A stretch of 64,000 nt of DNA from Nocardia sp. SYP-A9097 (GTDB lineage: Bacteria > Actinomycetota > Actinomycetes > Mycobacteriales > Mycobacteriaceae), in contig NZ_WJIC01000009.1 in assembly GCF_009649815.1 (NCBI RefSeq), positions 1 through 64,000 of the forward strand. Direction: 5' to 3'. Below the pieces are notes generated by a model that searched no databases, was not told the DNA's origin, and saw only the letters and a list, made by a program, of their open reading frames with translations. Made by a program: the position numbers and the translations under genes. Positions within the stretch are counted from its first letter, which is position 1; each line of letters starts with the position of its first letter. Shown here piece by piece: positions 53,420-61,744 of the stretch.

Positions 53420-56400
53420 TCGAGCCACTGATCGCGGCCTTGCGTGCGGCGGATACCCGATTGGATTGGCGGGACCTGGCCGATGCGCTGTGGCTGGCGA
53501 TTCACTCACCGGAGGGCGATACGCGAACCCAGCCGCCGACCACGCCGGCATTCCCCGACACGACCCCCGAGATCGCCTCGACGACAACCGTTTCCGAGGA
53601 CGATTACGTGGAGTTACCCGGGCAACTCCGTCTGGCACGCGCGCTGCGCCCATTGAGACATCGTCGCCGTTCGAATCGGACCGACCCGTCGAACGGTGTG
53701 TTGGATATCGGCAGGACCGTCGAGCATTTCTGTGAAACCGACGTGTTGATTCCGGTGCCCGCACCGCCGGACGAACGATGGTTCCGTGAGGCCGCGGTGG
53801 TCATGGACGACGGACCGACGATGATCGTCTGGCGCGAGACCGTCGCCGCCTTCACCCGAATGCTGTTCCGCGAAGGCGCCTTCGATCGGGTCACCCGGTG
53901 GAGACTGCGGTACGAGGCCGGGCCGCCGGTCCTGCTCGATCACCGCGGCAGCGCATATCCGATCGACCAACTCGTCGAACGTGGCGGACGCCAGCTCATC
54001 TTCCTTGTCAGCGATTGTGTCTCGGAGATTTGGCGAGACGCTACGACGGCATGGGATGTGCTGGAGAAGTGGGGGCGATTCGGCCCGGTGGTGCTGGTTC
54101 AGACCATGCCGTGGCACCTATGGCACGCGACGCCGCTCGGCTCCGGCGTCGTGACACTTTTCGGACAGCACCGCGGCAATCCCAATCATCTACTGCGGAT
54201 TCATGTTCCATTGTCGGACGGCGAGGACCACATCACCGCGGTCGGCACACCGGTCGTCGGACTGGACGAGTCCATGCTCGACGAGTGGGCGCGCATGCTG
54301 ATGGCCTGCGGCCGGTCCGGCATCCCCGGCGTGGTCGCCCCGCCGCGTGACGATTACGAGCCGGAACCGGGTGCACCCGATCACACCACCCACGAACTGG
54401 TCCGAACCTTCTCCGGGACGGCCTCGCGACCGGCAACGCAACTCGCCCAACTGCTCTCGGCCGTCGACGTCGACCTCTCGATCGCCAGATTGATCCTGCG
54501 CACCCTCATCCCGGAAGGAAGGCAGGGGCATCTCGCCGAAGTACTCGCCAGTGGGTTGCTCCGGCGGCCGGTGCCGGGCGCCCCGGAGCATTTCGACTTC
54601 GTTCCGGGTGCTCGTGAAGTCCTACACGAATCCCTCGACAGGGCAACCGCATTGAACGTCTGGCGAACGATTTCGCTGCATTCGGGACGGACCGGCGGGC
54701 ACGGAATCTTCTCCACAGTGCTCGATCAATCTATGCCGCCGTACTCGGCCATGGAGGCGATCGCGAGTGCCCTCGCCAAAAAGCTCGATATCCCGCCGTT
54801 GACCCAACGCGTGCGCGTTATGGGCGATCAGCACGACGGGGGGTGGTGGTTCTGCGGCCGCCACGCCGCCTTGGGCGCAATCACGAACTGGCTCGAGCTT
54901 CCCGAGCGCGACCGGACCCTGCTCGTGGTCACCGGCGACCCAGGTTCGGGCAAGTCGGCGGTGCTCGGACTCATCGCCTCGCTGACACACGCCGACTACC
55001 GTGCGGTCGCGTTCACACTCGGCCTGCCCGCCGAGATGATCCCACCGGTAGGCGCGGTCGACGTGGAGATCTCCGCCCGGCATCGCACCGCCGATCAGAT
55101 ACGCGACAGCATCGCCGCCGAGGCCGGCCTCACCGCCGCCACCGTCGATGACCTCGTGCAGCAATTGACAGGGCGCACCGAGGTGCTGACCGTACTGATC
55201 GACGCCGTCGACGAGTCCCGCGACCCCAATGTCTTGATCGCGGAACTGCTGCGGCCACTCACCGAACACACCGACGGTCACGTCCGGGTTGTAGTCGGCA
55301 CCCGCCGTAACCTACTGAGTGATCTCGGAGGCTACTACGACACCATCGATCTGGATTCGGCCCAATACGCCGACCCGACGGCTCTTGTCGCCCATGCCGA
55401 GCTTCGCCTTCGGGGATCGGCGGCTCACTATGTAGAGCTTGACTCGCACCTGGTCACCGCGATCGCCACCGCGGTCGCAGAAAAGGCCGAGCGGTCGTTT
55501 CTGGTCGCTCGGATCGTGGCCGACGCACTCTCCGCCGATCACGTGATCCCAGATCCCGAGAATCCTTCGTGGCGGCACGACCTGCCGAAGGTCCCCGGCC
55601 TGGCCATGGCGAACGACCTGAGGTCCCGGCTCGGCGACCAAGCCGACCGTGCGCGAGATCTGCTGCGGCCCTTGGCCTTCGCCGAGGGGCAGGGATTGCC
55701 CGACAAGGAACTGTGGGCTCCGCTGGCGTCGCGGATCGCCGAGGTCGAATACACCGATGACGATTTGATATGGCTATTGCGGACAGCCGGCTCCTACGTG
55801 ATCGAATCCACCGAAGCCGGAAACTCTGCCTACCGGCTGCACCATCAAGCGCTCGCCGAATATCTCGCCGCCGACCTCGATGACCGGGTCGTCCACGCGT
55901 ATTTCGTACAGGTACTGCGACAGCGCGTACCGATGGTCGCCGACGGATCCCGCGACTGGTTGCGCGCCCACCCTTACACGGTGTCGCATCTGGCCTCTCA
56001 TGCCGCGCACGCCGAACTCATCGACGAACTCGTCACCGACGTGGACTACCTGGTCCACGCCGAGCCCACGCCACTGCTGGCGGCGCTGAATGCCGTTACC
56101 ACCGACACGGCACGACTCATCAGCACAATCTATCGGTGCTCCGCCTCCCATCACCGCCGGATGCAACCGGCGGGCCGGCGCCAGATTCTGGCCATCGATG
56201 CCGCGCGATTCCAGGCCAAGCAGCTTCAGGAGCAACTGAACCGTTCCCTGGATTGGCCGGCCCGATGGGCCACCGGCAGCCTCACCCACGCGGCGCACCG
56301 CGCCACCTTCACCGGACATGCGGGTGCGGTAACCGGGGTGGCCTGCGCGCGGATCGAAGGCCGGTCGCTCGCCGTCACCAGCGGTCACGACCGGACTGTC

Positions 56401-58125
56401 CGAATGTGGGACATGCGTACAGGTGTCGAGCAGGCACTTCTGACCGGCCATACCGATTGGGTCAGTGCGGTGGCCTGTACCGATCTCGACGGCCACGCGG
56501 TCGCCGTCACCACCGGCTACGACCTGACCGTGCGGGTCTGGGATCTGTACAGCGGCACCGAACGCGCCGTACTCACCGGCCACACCGACTGGGTCAGCGC
56601 CGTCGCATGCACACAAATCAACGGCCGCGCAGTTGCCCTCACCACCGGCCGAGACCGCACCGTGCGAGTCTGGGACCTGCACAGCGGCACCGAACGCGCC
56701 ATACTCACCGGCCACACCGACTGGGTCAGCGCCGTCGCATGCACACAAATCAACGGCCGCGCAGTTGCCCTCACCACCGGCCGAGACCGCACCGTGCGAG
56801 TCTGGGACCTGCACAGCGGCACCGAACGCGCCATACTCACCGGCCACACCGACTGGGTCAGCGCCGTCGCATGCACCTGCATCGGCGACGAAACCGTCGC
56901 TGTCACAACCTCTTACGACCGCACGGTCAGAGTGTGGAATCTGCGCGACGGCACCGAACGCGCCGTGCTCACCGGCCACACCAACACCGTCACCGCGGTG
57001 ACGTGCACGGAAATCGGCGACGAAACCGTCGCTGTCACAACCTCTTACGACCGCACGGTCAGAGTGTGGGACCTGGGCAGCGGCACCGAACGCGCTGAAC
57101 TCACCAGCCACACCAACTGGGTGAGCGCCGTCGCGTGCACCGACATCGATAATCATCCGGTCGCGCTCACCACCGGGTGGGACAGCACGCTGCGGTTGTG
57201 GGAACTGGACGCCTCACGCCACGAACGACATGCATCGGGACACGCCGATCGGGTGATCGCCGCTGCCGCTCACTCGCTGTCCGACTCCACCATCGCGGTC
57301 ACCACCGGCCGCGACACCGAGGTGCGGATCTGGGATCTGCGCACCGGCACCCCCCTCGCCGTACTCACCGGCCACACGCGTTGGGTGAGCGGAGTGGCAT
57401 GCATCGACGTCGACGGGCACCCGGTCGCCGTCACCACCAGCCGCGACAACACGGTTCGGGTGTGGGATCTGCGCACCGCGACCGAACACGCCATGTATAC
57501 CGGCCACGGACATTGGGTGAGCGCTGTCGCATGCATCGACGTCGACGGGCACCCGGTCGCCGTCACCACCAGCCGCGACGCCACGGTGCGGGTGTGGGAT
57601 CTCGCCACCGGCTCCCAGCGTGATGTCCTTCTGGGCCATACCAATCCGGTGGATGCGGTGGCGTGCACAACTGTCGACGGGCATCCGGTCGCTGTCACCA
57701 CAGGTGACGATCGGACCGTGCGGGTGTGGGATCTGCGCACGGGCACCCAACGCCGCATCCTCACCGGCCACACCGACTCCGTCAACTCCGTGGCCTGCAC
57801 CAGCATCGACAACGTCCCGGTGGCCGTCACCGCCGGCATCGACCGCACAGTCCGGGTGTGGGATCTGCGCACGGGCACCCAACGCCGCATCCTCACCGGC
57901 CACACCGACTCCGTCAACTCCGTGGCCTGCACCAGCATCGACAACGTCCCGATCGTCATTACCGCCGGACACGACCGAACAGTGCGGATATGGAACCTTG
58001 ACACCACGGATTCTCCGACTGTGATCGATTGTCCGACAACGCAACCGCTCGTCGCGATCGGCCCGGACAACGAAATCATCCTCGGACTCGGCAACGACAT
58101 CGCTGTGCTGACGCGGCGGCCATGA
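53416..58125 (+). CDS. SAV_2336/vWA-like domain, STAND-like NTPase and WD40 propeller protein
   Basis: A 1569-residue multidomain protein. The N-terminal part matches the SAV_2336 (vWA-like) pattern: AAVVMDDGPTMIVW carries a MIDAS-like D131-x-G-x-T, and LIFLVSDCVSEIWRDATTAW and TMPWHLWHATPLG follow. Residues about 490-790 form a P-loop NTPase with GDPGSGKS at 507-514 and VLIDAVDES near 593-601, STAND/NACHT-like by order, then a helical region to about 965. WD40 repeats occupy 966-1537 and a closing segment 1538-1569. The vWA part should engage MoxR, the propeller should sense a ligand and the NTPase should switch the complex. The start GTG is coupled to MoxR. Confidence 0.82.
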   Translation: MIEPLIAALRAADTRLDWRDLADALWLAIHSPEGDTRTQPPTTPAFPDTTPEIASTTTVSEDDYVELPGQLRLARALRPLRHRRRSNRTDPSNGVLDIGRTVEHFCETDVLIPVPAPPDERWFREAAVVMDDGPTMIVWRETVAAFTRMLFREGAFDRVTRWRLRYEAGPPVLLDHRGSAYPIDQLVERGGRQLIFLVSDCVSEIWRDATTAWDVLEKWGRFGPVVLVQTMPWHLWHATPLGSGVVTLFGQHRGNPNHLLRIHVPLSDGEDHITAVGTPVVGLDESMLDEWARMLMACGRSGIPGVVAPPRDDYEPEPGAPDHTTHELVRTFSGTASRPATQLAQLLSAVDVDLSIARLILRTLIPEGRQGHLAEVLASGLLRRPVPGAPEHFDFVPGAREVLHESLDRATALNVWRTISLHSGRTGGHGIFSTVLDQSMPPYSAMEAIASALAKKLDIPPLTQRVRVMGDQHDGGWWFCGRHAALGAITNWLELPERDRTLLVVTGDPGSGKSAVLGLIASLTHADYRAVAFTLGLPAEMIPPVGAVDVEISARHRTADQIRDSIAAEAGLTAATVDDLVQQLTGRTEVLTVLIDAVDESRDPNVLIAELLRPLTEHTDGHVRVVVGTRRNLLSDLGGYYDTIDLDSAQYADPTALVAHAELRLRGSAAHYVELDSHLVTAIATAVAEKAERSFLVARIVADALSADHVIPDPENPSWRHDLPKVPGLAMANDLRSRLGDQADRARDLLRPLAFAEGQGLPDKELWAPLASRIAEVEYTDDDLIWLLRTAGSYVIESTEAGNSAYRLHHQALAEYLAADLDDRVVHAYFVQVLRQRVPMVADGSRDWLRAHPYTVSHLASHAAHAELIDELVTDVDYLVHAEPTPLLAALNAVTTDTARLISTIYRCSASHHRRMQPAGRRQILAIDAARFQAKQLQEQLNRSLDWPARWATGSLTHAAHRATFTGHAGAVTGVACARIEGRSLAVTSGHDRTVRMWDMRTGVEQALLTGHTDWVSAVACTDLDGHAVAVTTGYDLTVRVWDLYSGTERAVLTGHTDWVSAVACTQINGRAVALTTGRDRTVRVWDLHSGTERAILTGHTDWVSAVACTQINGRAVALTTGRDRTVRVWDLHSGTERAILTGHTDWVSAVACTCIGDETVAVTTSYDRTVRVWNLRDGTERAVLTGHTNTVTAVTCTEIGDETVAVTTSYDRTVRVWDLGSGTERAELTSHTNWVSAVACTDIDNHPVALTTGWDSTLRLWELDASRHERHASGHADRVIAAAAHSLSDSTIAVTTGRDTEVRIWDLRTGTPLAVLTGHTRWVSGVACIDVDGHPVAVTTSRDNTVRVWDLRTATEHAMYTGHGHWVSAVACIDVDGHPVAVTTSRDATVRVWDLATGSQRDVLLGHTNPVDAVACTTVDGHPVAVTTGDDRTVRVWDLRTGTQRRILTGHTDSVNSVACTSIDNVPVAVTAGIDRTVRVWDLRTGTQRRILTGHTDSVNSVACTSIDNVPIVITAGHDRTVRIWNLDTTDSPTVIDCPTTQPLVAIGPDNEIILGLGNDIAVLTRRP
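56311..58026 (+). repeat. 13 WD40 repeats with exact 132-bp periodicity
   Basis: Thirteen units of exactly 44 codons run from 56311 to 58026, each of the form TGHT-x2-V-x-AVAC...TVRVWDL-x-SGTER. A final 32-residue segment probably completes a fourteenth blade, giving two seven-bladed propellers. Units three and four are identical in DNA (132 bp, for example 56581-56712 and 56713-56844). Units 5/6, 9/10 and 11/12/13 also share long identical runs at 132-bp spacing. This marks recent duplication or gene conversion. Confidence 0.92.
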
Positions 58126-58126
58126 G

Positions 58127-58510
58127 ATGGCCCCGGACTTTGCGATAATGCGCGACCCCAGCCCCGGGTACCGTGACACCATGTACGCGCTGGTGGTGAC
58201 ACTGCATCTCCGCGATACCGAATTCGCGCGGGTTTTCGACCGCCTCGCCCTCGATACTGCGGACCACATCGCCGAATGCGAGCCTGGGACACTGCTTTAC
58301 GTCATACACACCGTCGCCGACGCCCCGGAAGTGCGCACCATCTACGAGGTCTATCGCGACCGCGAAGCCTTCGAGCAACATCAGCGACAGCAGCACACGA
58401 AGAACTTCCTGGAGCAGCGCGACAACCTCATCGTGTCGACCAAGGTCCAGGTCCTGACGCCCGTCGCATACATGGGATTCACCCACCATCCCGAGTCGGC
58501 CGGACCCTGA
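58127..58510 (+). CDS. antibiotic biosynthesis monooxygenase (ABM) family protein
   Basis: A small protein of up to 127 residues with a dimeric ferredoxin-like ABM fold: YALVVTLHLRDTEFARVFDR, CEPGTLLYVIHTVADAP, and YEVYRDREAFEQHQRQQHTK. Such proteins oxidise quinols or act as small monooxygenases. ATG 58127 lies 1 nt after the propeller gene stop; ATG 58181 gives the family-typical start MYALVV and may be the true one. It is the last gene before the right repeat. Its connection to the conflict module is unclear. Confidence 0.75.
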   Translation: MAPDFAIMRDPSPGYRDTMYALVVTLHLRDTEFARVFDRLALDTADHIAECEPGTLLYVIHTVADAPEVRTIYEVYRDREAFEQHQRQQHTKNFLEQRDNLIVSTKVQVLTPVAYMGFTHHPESAGP

Positions 58511-58533
58511 AAGACCGCTTCGGCGATCTCGGA

Positions 58534-58583
58534 CGGTCGGTAGTATCGATGGCGTGACCGAGCGCAAACCGCCCGATCTCACC
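58534..58583 (+). repeat. right direct repeat of the island
   Basis: Second copy of the 50-bp repeat (left copy 47785-47834). It contains the GTG start codon (58554) of the intact DUF1992 gene. Confidence 0.9.
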
Positions 58584-59051
58584 TTCGAATCCTGGATAGA
58601 CAAACAGATTCGAGAGGCCACCGATCGGGGCGAATTCGACGAGCTGCCGGGTGCGGGCAAACCCATTCCGCCGGGCATGGGCGATGAGAACTGGTGGGTC
58701 CGAAACCTGTTGCAACGCGAAGGTATCGGCACCGACGCCCTCCTGCCCGAACACATAGTCCTGCGCCGCGATCGCGAGCGCATCGACGACACCGTCCGGA
58801 ACCTCACCTCCGAGCGCGCGGTCCGCGAGGCGGTAGCCGAGCTCAACGAACGTGTCGTCCACTGGCTCCGCTCCCCCGGCGGCCCGGATATCCCGATCGG
58901 GCCGGTGCGCGCGGACGATGTGGTGGCCCGATGGCGCGCGGCACGGGAGACCCGAACCACCATTGCGGCAGAAGCCGTTTCGGGTTCCTCGCCCTCCTCG
59001 ATTACTCCTCGCGAGAAACGATCACGGTGGCAACGCCTGCGCGGACGCTGA
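58554..59051 (+). CDS. DUF1992 protein (DnaJ-homologue C28-like conserved region)
   Basis: A 165-residue protein starting at GTG 58554. The family signature is complete: ESWIDKQIREATDRGEFDEL, PGAGKPIPPGMGDENWWVRN and LLPEHIVLRRDRERIDDTVR, then a helical region and a basic Ser-rich tail. Function unknown; relatives occur in bacteria and mitochondria. Its first ten codons and upstream region are duplicated 10.7 kb away at the left edge of the island, so this is either the reconstituted or the original copy of the target gene. Confidence 0.9.
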   Translation: MTERKPPDLTFESWIDKQIREATDRGEFDELPGAGKPIPPGMGDENWWVRNLLQREGIGTDALLPEHIVLRRDRERIDDTVRNLTSERAVREAVAELNERVVHWLRSPGGPDIPIGPVRADDVVARWRAARETRTTIAAEAVSGSSPSSITPREKRSRWQRLRGR

Positions 59052-59236
59052 CCGGCGGATAACCCGCCACCCGGTCAACAGCCGAGATACGCTGCGCCAG
59101 AACCGTTTTCCCGGAAGAGTGAGCCACGCGATCGGAAGCATGTCGGGGGCGGGCGCTTCGCCGTCCCGATCGCATCCATCATTCAGGATCACGCGGACTC
59201 GAGACCACTCCGGTAGCCGCGATACAGACCCTGATC

Positions 59237-59506
59237 GTGACCACCGCCCCGGCGCTCTCGACCACCGCCGAGACTGCCGCCCCGGCCGAATCGCCCTTGT
59301 CCTCCATCACAACTCGCGCCACCGTCCCACTCGCCAAGCCGCCCGTGCAGACCGCGCCCGCCGCCGCTCCGGTGCCCGCCGCGCCTGTGGTCAGCTATAA
59401 GAGCTGCGCCGATGCCCGGGCGGCAGGAGCCGCACCGCTGCATCGCGGTGATCCGGGCTATCGATCCGGCCTCGACAAGGACGGCGACGGTACCGCCTGC
59501 GAGTAG
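59237..59506 (+). CDS. excalibur calcium-binding domain protein
   Basis: An 89-residue protein. An Ala/Pro/Thr-rich linker is followed by the excalibur motif: YKSCADARAAGAAPLHRGDP, then SGLDKDGDGTACE with the Ca2+-binding DxDxDG and paired Cys. Such domains sit on exported or surface proteins, but no signal peptide is visible from GTG 59237 and the 186 bp upstream show no secreted start in frame. The 5' end may be misassigned or lost. Confidence 0.7.
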   Translation: MTTAPALSTTAETAAPAESPLSSITTRATVPLAKPPVQTAPAAAPVPAAPVVSYKSCADARAAGAAPLHRGDPGYRSGLDKDGDGTACE

Positions 59507-59554
59507 TAGCCGCTCTGCCACGGAGCTGTCGTACCGCTGGGTTACGGTCTGGGC

Positions 59555-59869
59555 ATGGCTACTTCTCGATACTCCTTCACCAGTGAGCTATGGGTGTGGG
59601 AGGGGCCTGCGGCCTGGTATTTCACCAGTTTGCCGGAGGAGGTGGCGGATGAGATCGAGGAGTTGCACGGGCATCTCGCGGGTGGGTTCGGGTCGGTGCG
59701 GGTGCGGGTCACCGTTGGCGGGAGTAAGTGGGCGACCTCGCTGTTTCCCAATCGCAAGCAGGGGACTTACATGCTGCCGATGAAGAAGCCGGTGCGGGTG
59801 GCCGAGGGGCTCGATGTCGGGGATTCGTTTCAGGTCGAACTGGAGGTGGTGGGAACCGAATCCGACTGA
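59555..59869 (+). CDS. DUF1905 protein
   Basis: A 104-residue protein matching DUF1905: FTSELWVWEGPAAWYFTSLP, then GGFGSVRVRVTVGGSKWATS, FPNRKQGTYMLPMKKPVRVA and a closing GDSFQVELEVVG. It is a small beta-barrel-like domain often linked to stress-related or bacteriocin-protection domains; the function is unknown. ATG 59555. It converges with the helicase gene. Confidence 0.88.
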   Translation: MATSRYSFTSELWVWEGPAAWYFTSLPEEVADEIEELHGHLAGGFGSVRVRVTVGGSKWATSLFPNRKQGTYMLPMKKPVRVAEGLDVGDSFQVELEVVGTESD

Positions 59870-59927
59870 CGGCCAGCGCGTTTCGGCTCCGCCGGGCCGC
59901 CGCAACAGGGCGGCCTCGGCGGTTCGA

Positions 59928-61673
59928 TCAGCTGGTGCGGCGCAGAACGGCTATGCGCTCGGTGAGTTGGTCTGCCGTGGCCAATGCGGTTGGGGGGCCG
60001 CCGCATTCGCGGCGTAGGTCACCGTGGATGACGCCGTGTGGTTTGCCGGTGCGGTGGTGGTGCATGGCCACCAGGCTGTTGAGTTCGCGGCGGAGTTCGC
60101 CCAGGCGGTCCGCGGTGGCGGCGCGTTCGGCGGAGGCCGCGTTGGTGGGCAGGGTTGCGGTGCGGGCGGATTCGGCGGAGCGGTCCTGGAGTTGGCGCGA
60201 TTGGCGGTCGCGGAGCAGGGCGCGCATCTGGTCGGCGTCGAGCAGGCCAGGGATGCCGAGGTAGTCTGCCTCCTCATCGCTGCCGGAGAAGGTGGCGGTG
60301 CCGAAGGAGTCGCCGTCGTAGATGACCTGATCGAGCTCAGCGTCGGCGGCCAGGGCGATGAACTTCTTCTCCTCCTCGCCGGGCTCGTCCTTCTGCTTGT
60401 TGGCGTCGATGAGCAGTTCGTCGTCGAGTTCGTTCTTCTCGCGATGCGGTTTGCCGATGACGTGGTCGCGCTGGACTTCCAGCTGCGCGGCGAGATCGAG
60501 CAGCACCGGCACCGAGGGCAGGAACACGCTCGCGGTCTCACCGGTTTTGCGGGCACGCACGAAACGGCCGATGGCCTGCGCGAAGTACAGCGGAGTCGAG
60601 GCGCTGGTGGCGTACACACCGACCGCCAGACGCGGCACGTCGACGCCTTCGGACACCATGCGCACCGCGACCATCCACGGATCGGTGCTCTCGCTGAATT
60701 CGCCGATGCGGCTGGAGGACTGCGGATCGTCCGAGAGCACCACCGTGGGCTTGATGCCCGAAATATGTTCCAGCAGTTCGGCGTAGTCGCGCGCCTTGTC
60801 CTGATCGGTGGCGATGACGAGTCCGCCCGCATCGGGCATACCTGTGGCGCGTAGCTGTCGCAGCCGGGTATCGGCGGCAGTGAGCACCTTGGACATCCAG
60901 TCGCCCGCGGGGTCCAGTGCGGTGCGCCAGGCGCGCGCGGTGTGTTCGGCGCTCAGCGGCTCGCCCAGGCGGGCAGAGTACTCGTCGCCGGCGCTGTCCC
61001 GCCAGTGCGCCTCACCGGAGTAGGCGAGGAAGACCACGGGCCGCACCACGCCGTCGGCCAGGGCCTCGGAGTAGCCGTAGCTGTGATCGGCCTTGGACTT
61101 CTCGAAGCCCGATTCGTCCGCCTCATAGGTGATGAAGGGGATCTTCGAATCATCGCTTCGGAAGGGCGTACCCGTGAGCGCGAGTCTTCGGGTGGCGTCG
61201 CCGAACGCCTCCTCGACCGCCTCACCCCAGCTCTTGGCGTCACCGGTGTGGTGGATCTCGTCCATGATGACCAGCGTGCGGCGGTTCTCGGTGCGCACCC
61301 GGTGCTTGAACGGATGCGAGGCCACCTGGGCATAGGTCACCACGACACCGTGATAGTCCGAGGAGGTCGACCCGGTCGAGTTGGAGAAGTTGGAGTCGAG
61401 CTGAATCCCGAGCCGCTGCGCCGATCCGGCCCACTGATGCTTCAGATGCTCGGTGGGGGCGACCACCGTCACTTGATCGATGGTGCGATCGGCGAGCAGT
61501 TCCGCCGCCACACGCAGCGCGAACGTCGTCTTACCCGCGCCCGGGGTCGCCACGGCAAGGAAGTCTCGAGGCTTTGTAGTCAGATACTTGGTGAGAGCCC
61601 TGCGCTGCCAAGCACGTAATGAACCGCCACCACCCGAAGTCACTTGGAAGAGATTAGCGATGTGGACCGACAA
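59928..61673 (-). CDS. superfamily 2 DEAD/DEAH-type helicase
   Basis: A 581-residue helicase. The first motor has a Q-like LRAWQRRALTKYL, Walker A VATPGAGKTTFALRVAAE, motif Ia VVAPTEHLKHQW, Walker B LVIMDEIHHTGDAKSW and motif III ALTGTPFRSDD. The second motor has GLVIATDQDKARDYAELLEH, VRMVSEGVDVPRLAVGVYAT and AQAIGRFVRARKTGETA. The tail of about 150 residues is charged and helical. Highly conserved in Mycobacteriales; the role is probably DNA repair or remodelling but is not established. ATG or GTG start at 61673. Confidence 0.9.
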   Translation of the reverse strand: MSVHIANLFQVTSGGGGSLRAWQRRALTKYLTTKPRDFLAVATPGAGKTTFALRVAAELLADRTIDQVTVVAPTEHLKHQWAGSAQRLGIQLDSNFSNSTGSTSSDYHGVVVTYAQVASHPFKHRVRTENRRTLVIMDEIHHTGDAKSWGEAVEEAFGDATRRLALTGTPFRSDDSKIPFITYEADESGFEKSKADHSYGYSEALADGVVRPVVFLAYSGEAHWRDSAGDEYSARLGEPLSAEHTARAWRTALDPAGDWMSKVLTAADTRLRQLRATGMPDAGGLVIATDQDKARDYAELLEHISGIKPTVVLSDDPQSSSRIGEFSESTDPWMVAVRMVSEGVDVPRLAVGVYATSASTPLYFAQAIGRFVRARKTGETASVFLPSVPVLLDLAAQLEVQRDHVIGKPHREKNELDDELLIDANKQKDEPGEEEKKFIALAADAELDQVIYDGDSFGTATFSGSDEEADYLGIPGLLDADQMRALLRDRQSRQLQDRSAESARTATLPTNAASAERAATADRLGELRRELNSLVAMHHHRTGKPHGVIHGDLRRECGGPPTALATADQLTERIAVLRRTS

Positions 61674-61744
61674 CGCACCAATCCGACACAGTCACAAGTA
61701 GTGCCGCACGACACATCGAGGGTCCCCGTCCATTTGAAACGCTG

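Larger units (their letters stand above)
47785..58533. mobile_element. 10.7-kb genomic island inserted at the 5' end of a DUF1992 gene
   Basis: A 50-bp perfect direct repeat brackets this segment: the left copy is at 47785-47834 and the right copy at 58534-58583. The repeat spans the promoter-proximal region, start codon and first ten codons of the DUF1992 gene. Excision between the copies would leave an uninterrupted gene. Cargo is a PNT-like gene, the four-gene caspase-VMAP/MoxR/vWA-NTPase-WD40 module and an ABM-like monooxygenase. No integrase, transposase or tRNA is present, so either it was mobilised in trans or it arrived by homologous or illegitimate recombination. The boundaries are visible in sequence; mobility is inferred. 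Confidence 0.65.

Noticed and set aside
55774..57156. Minus-strand repeated frame with GVAGEYGAFGA-type units
   Set aside because: It is the antisense image of the WD40 repeats, not an independent repeat protein.
56311..58026. Regular 132-bp tandem array considered as CRISPR or satellite DNA
   Set aside because: The unit is in frame, encodes a WD40 blade and lacks spacer-repeat structure.
47785..58583. tRNA-type attachment site for the island
   Set aside because: The repeat lies in a protein-coding 5' end and folds into no tRNA; no integrase gene is present.
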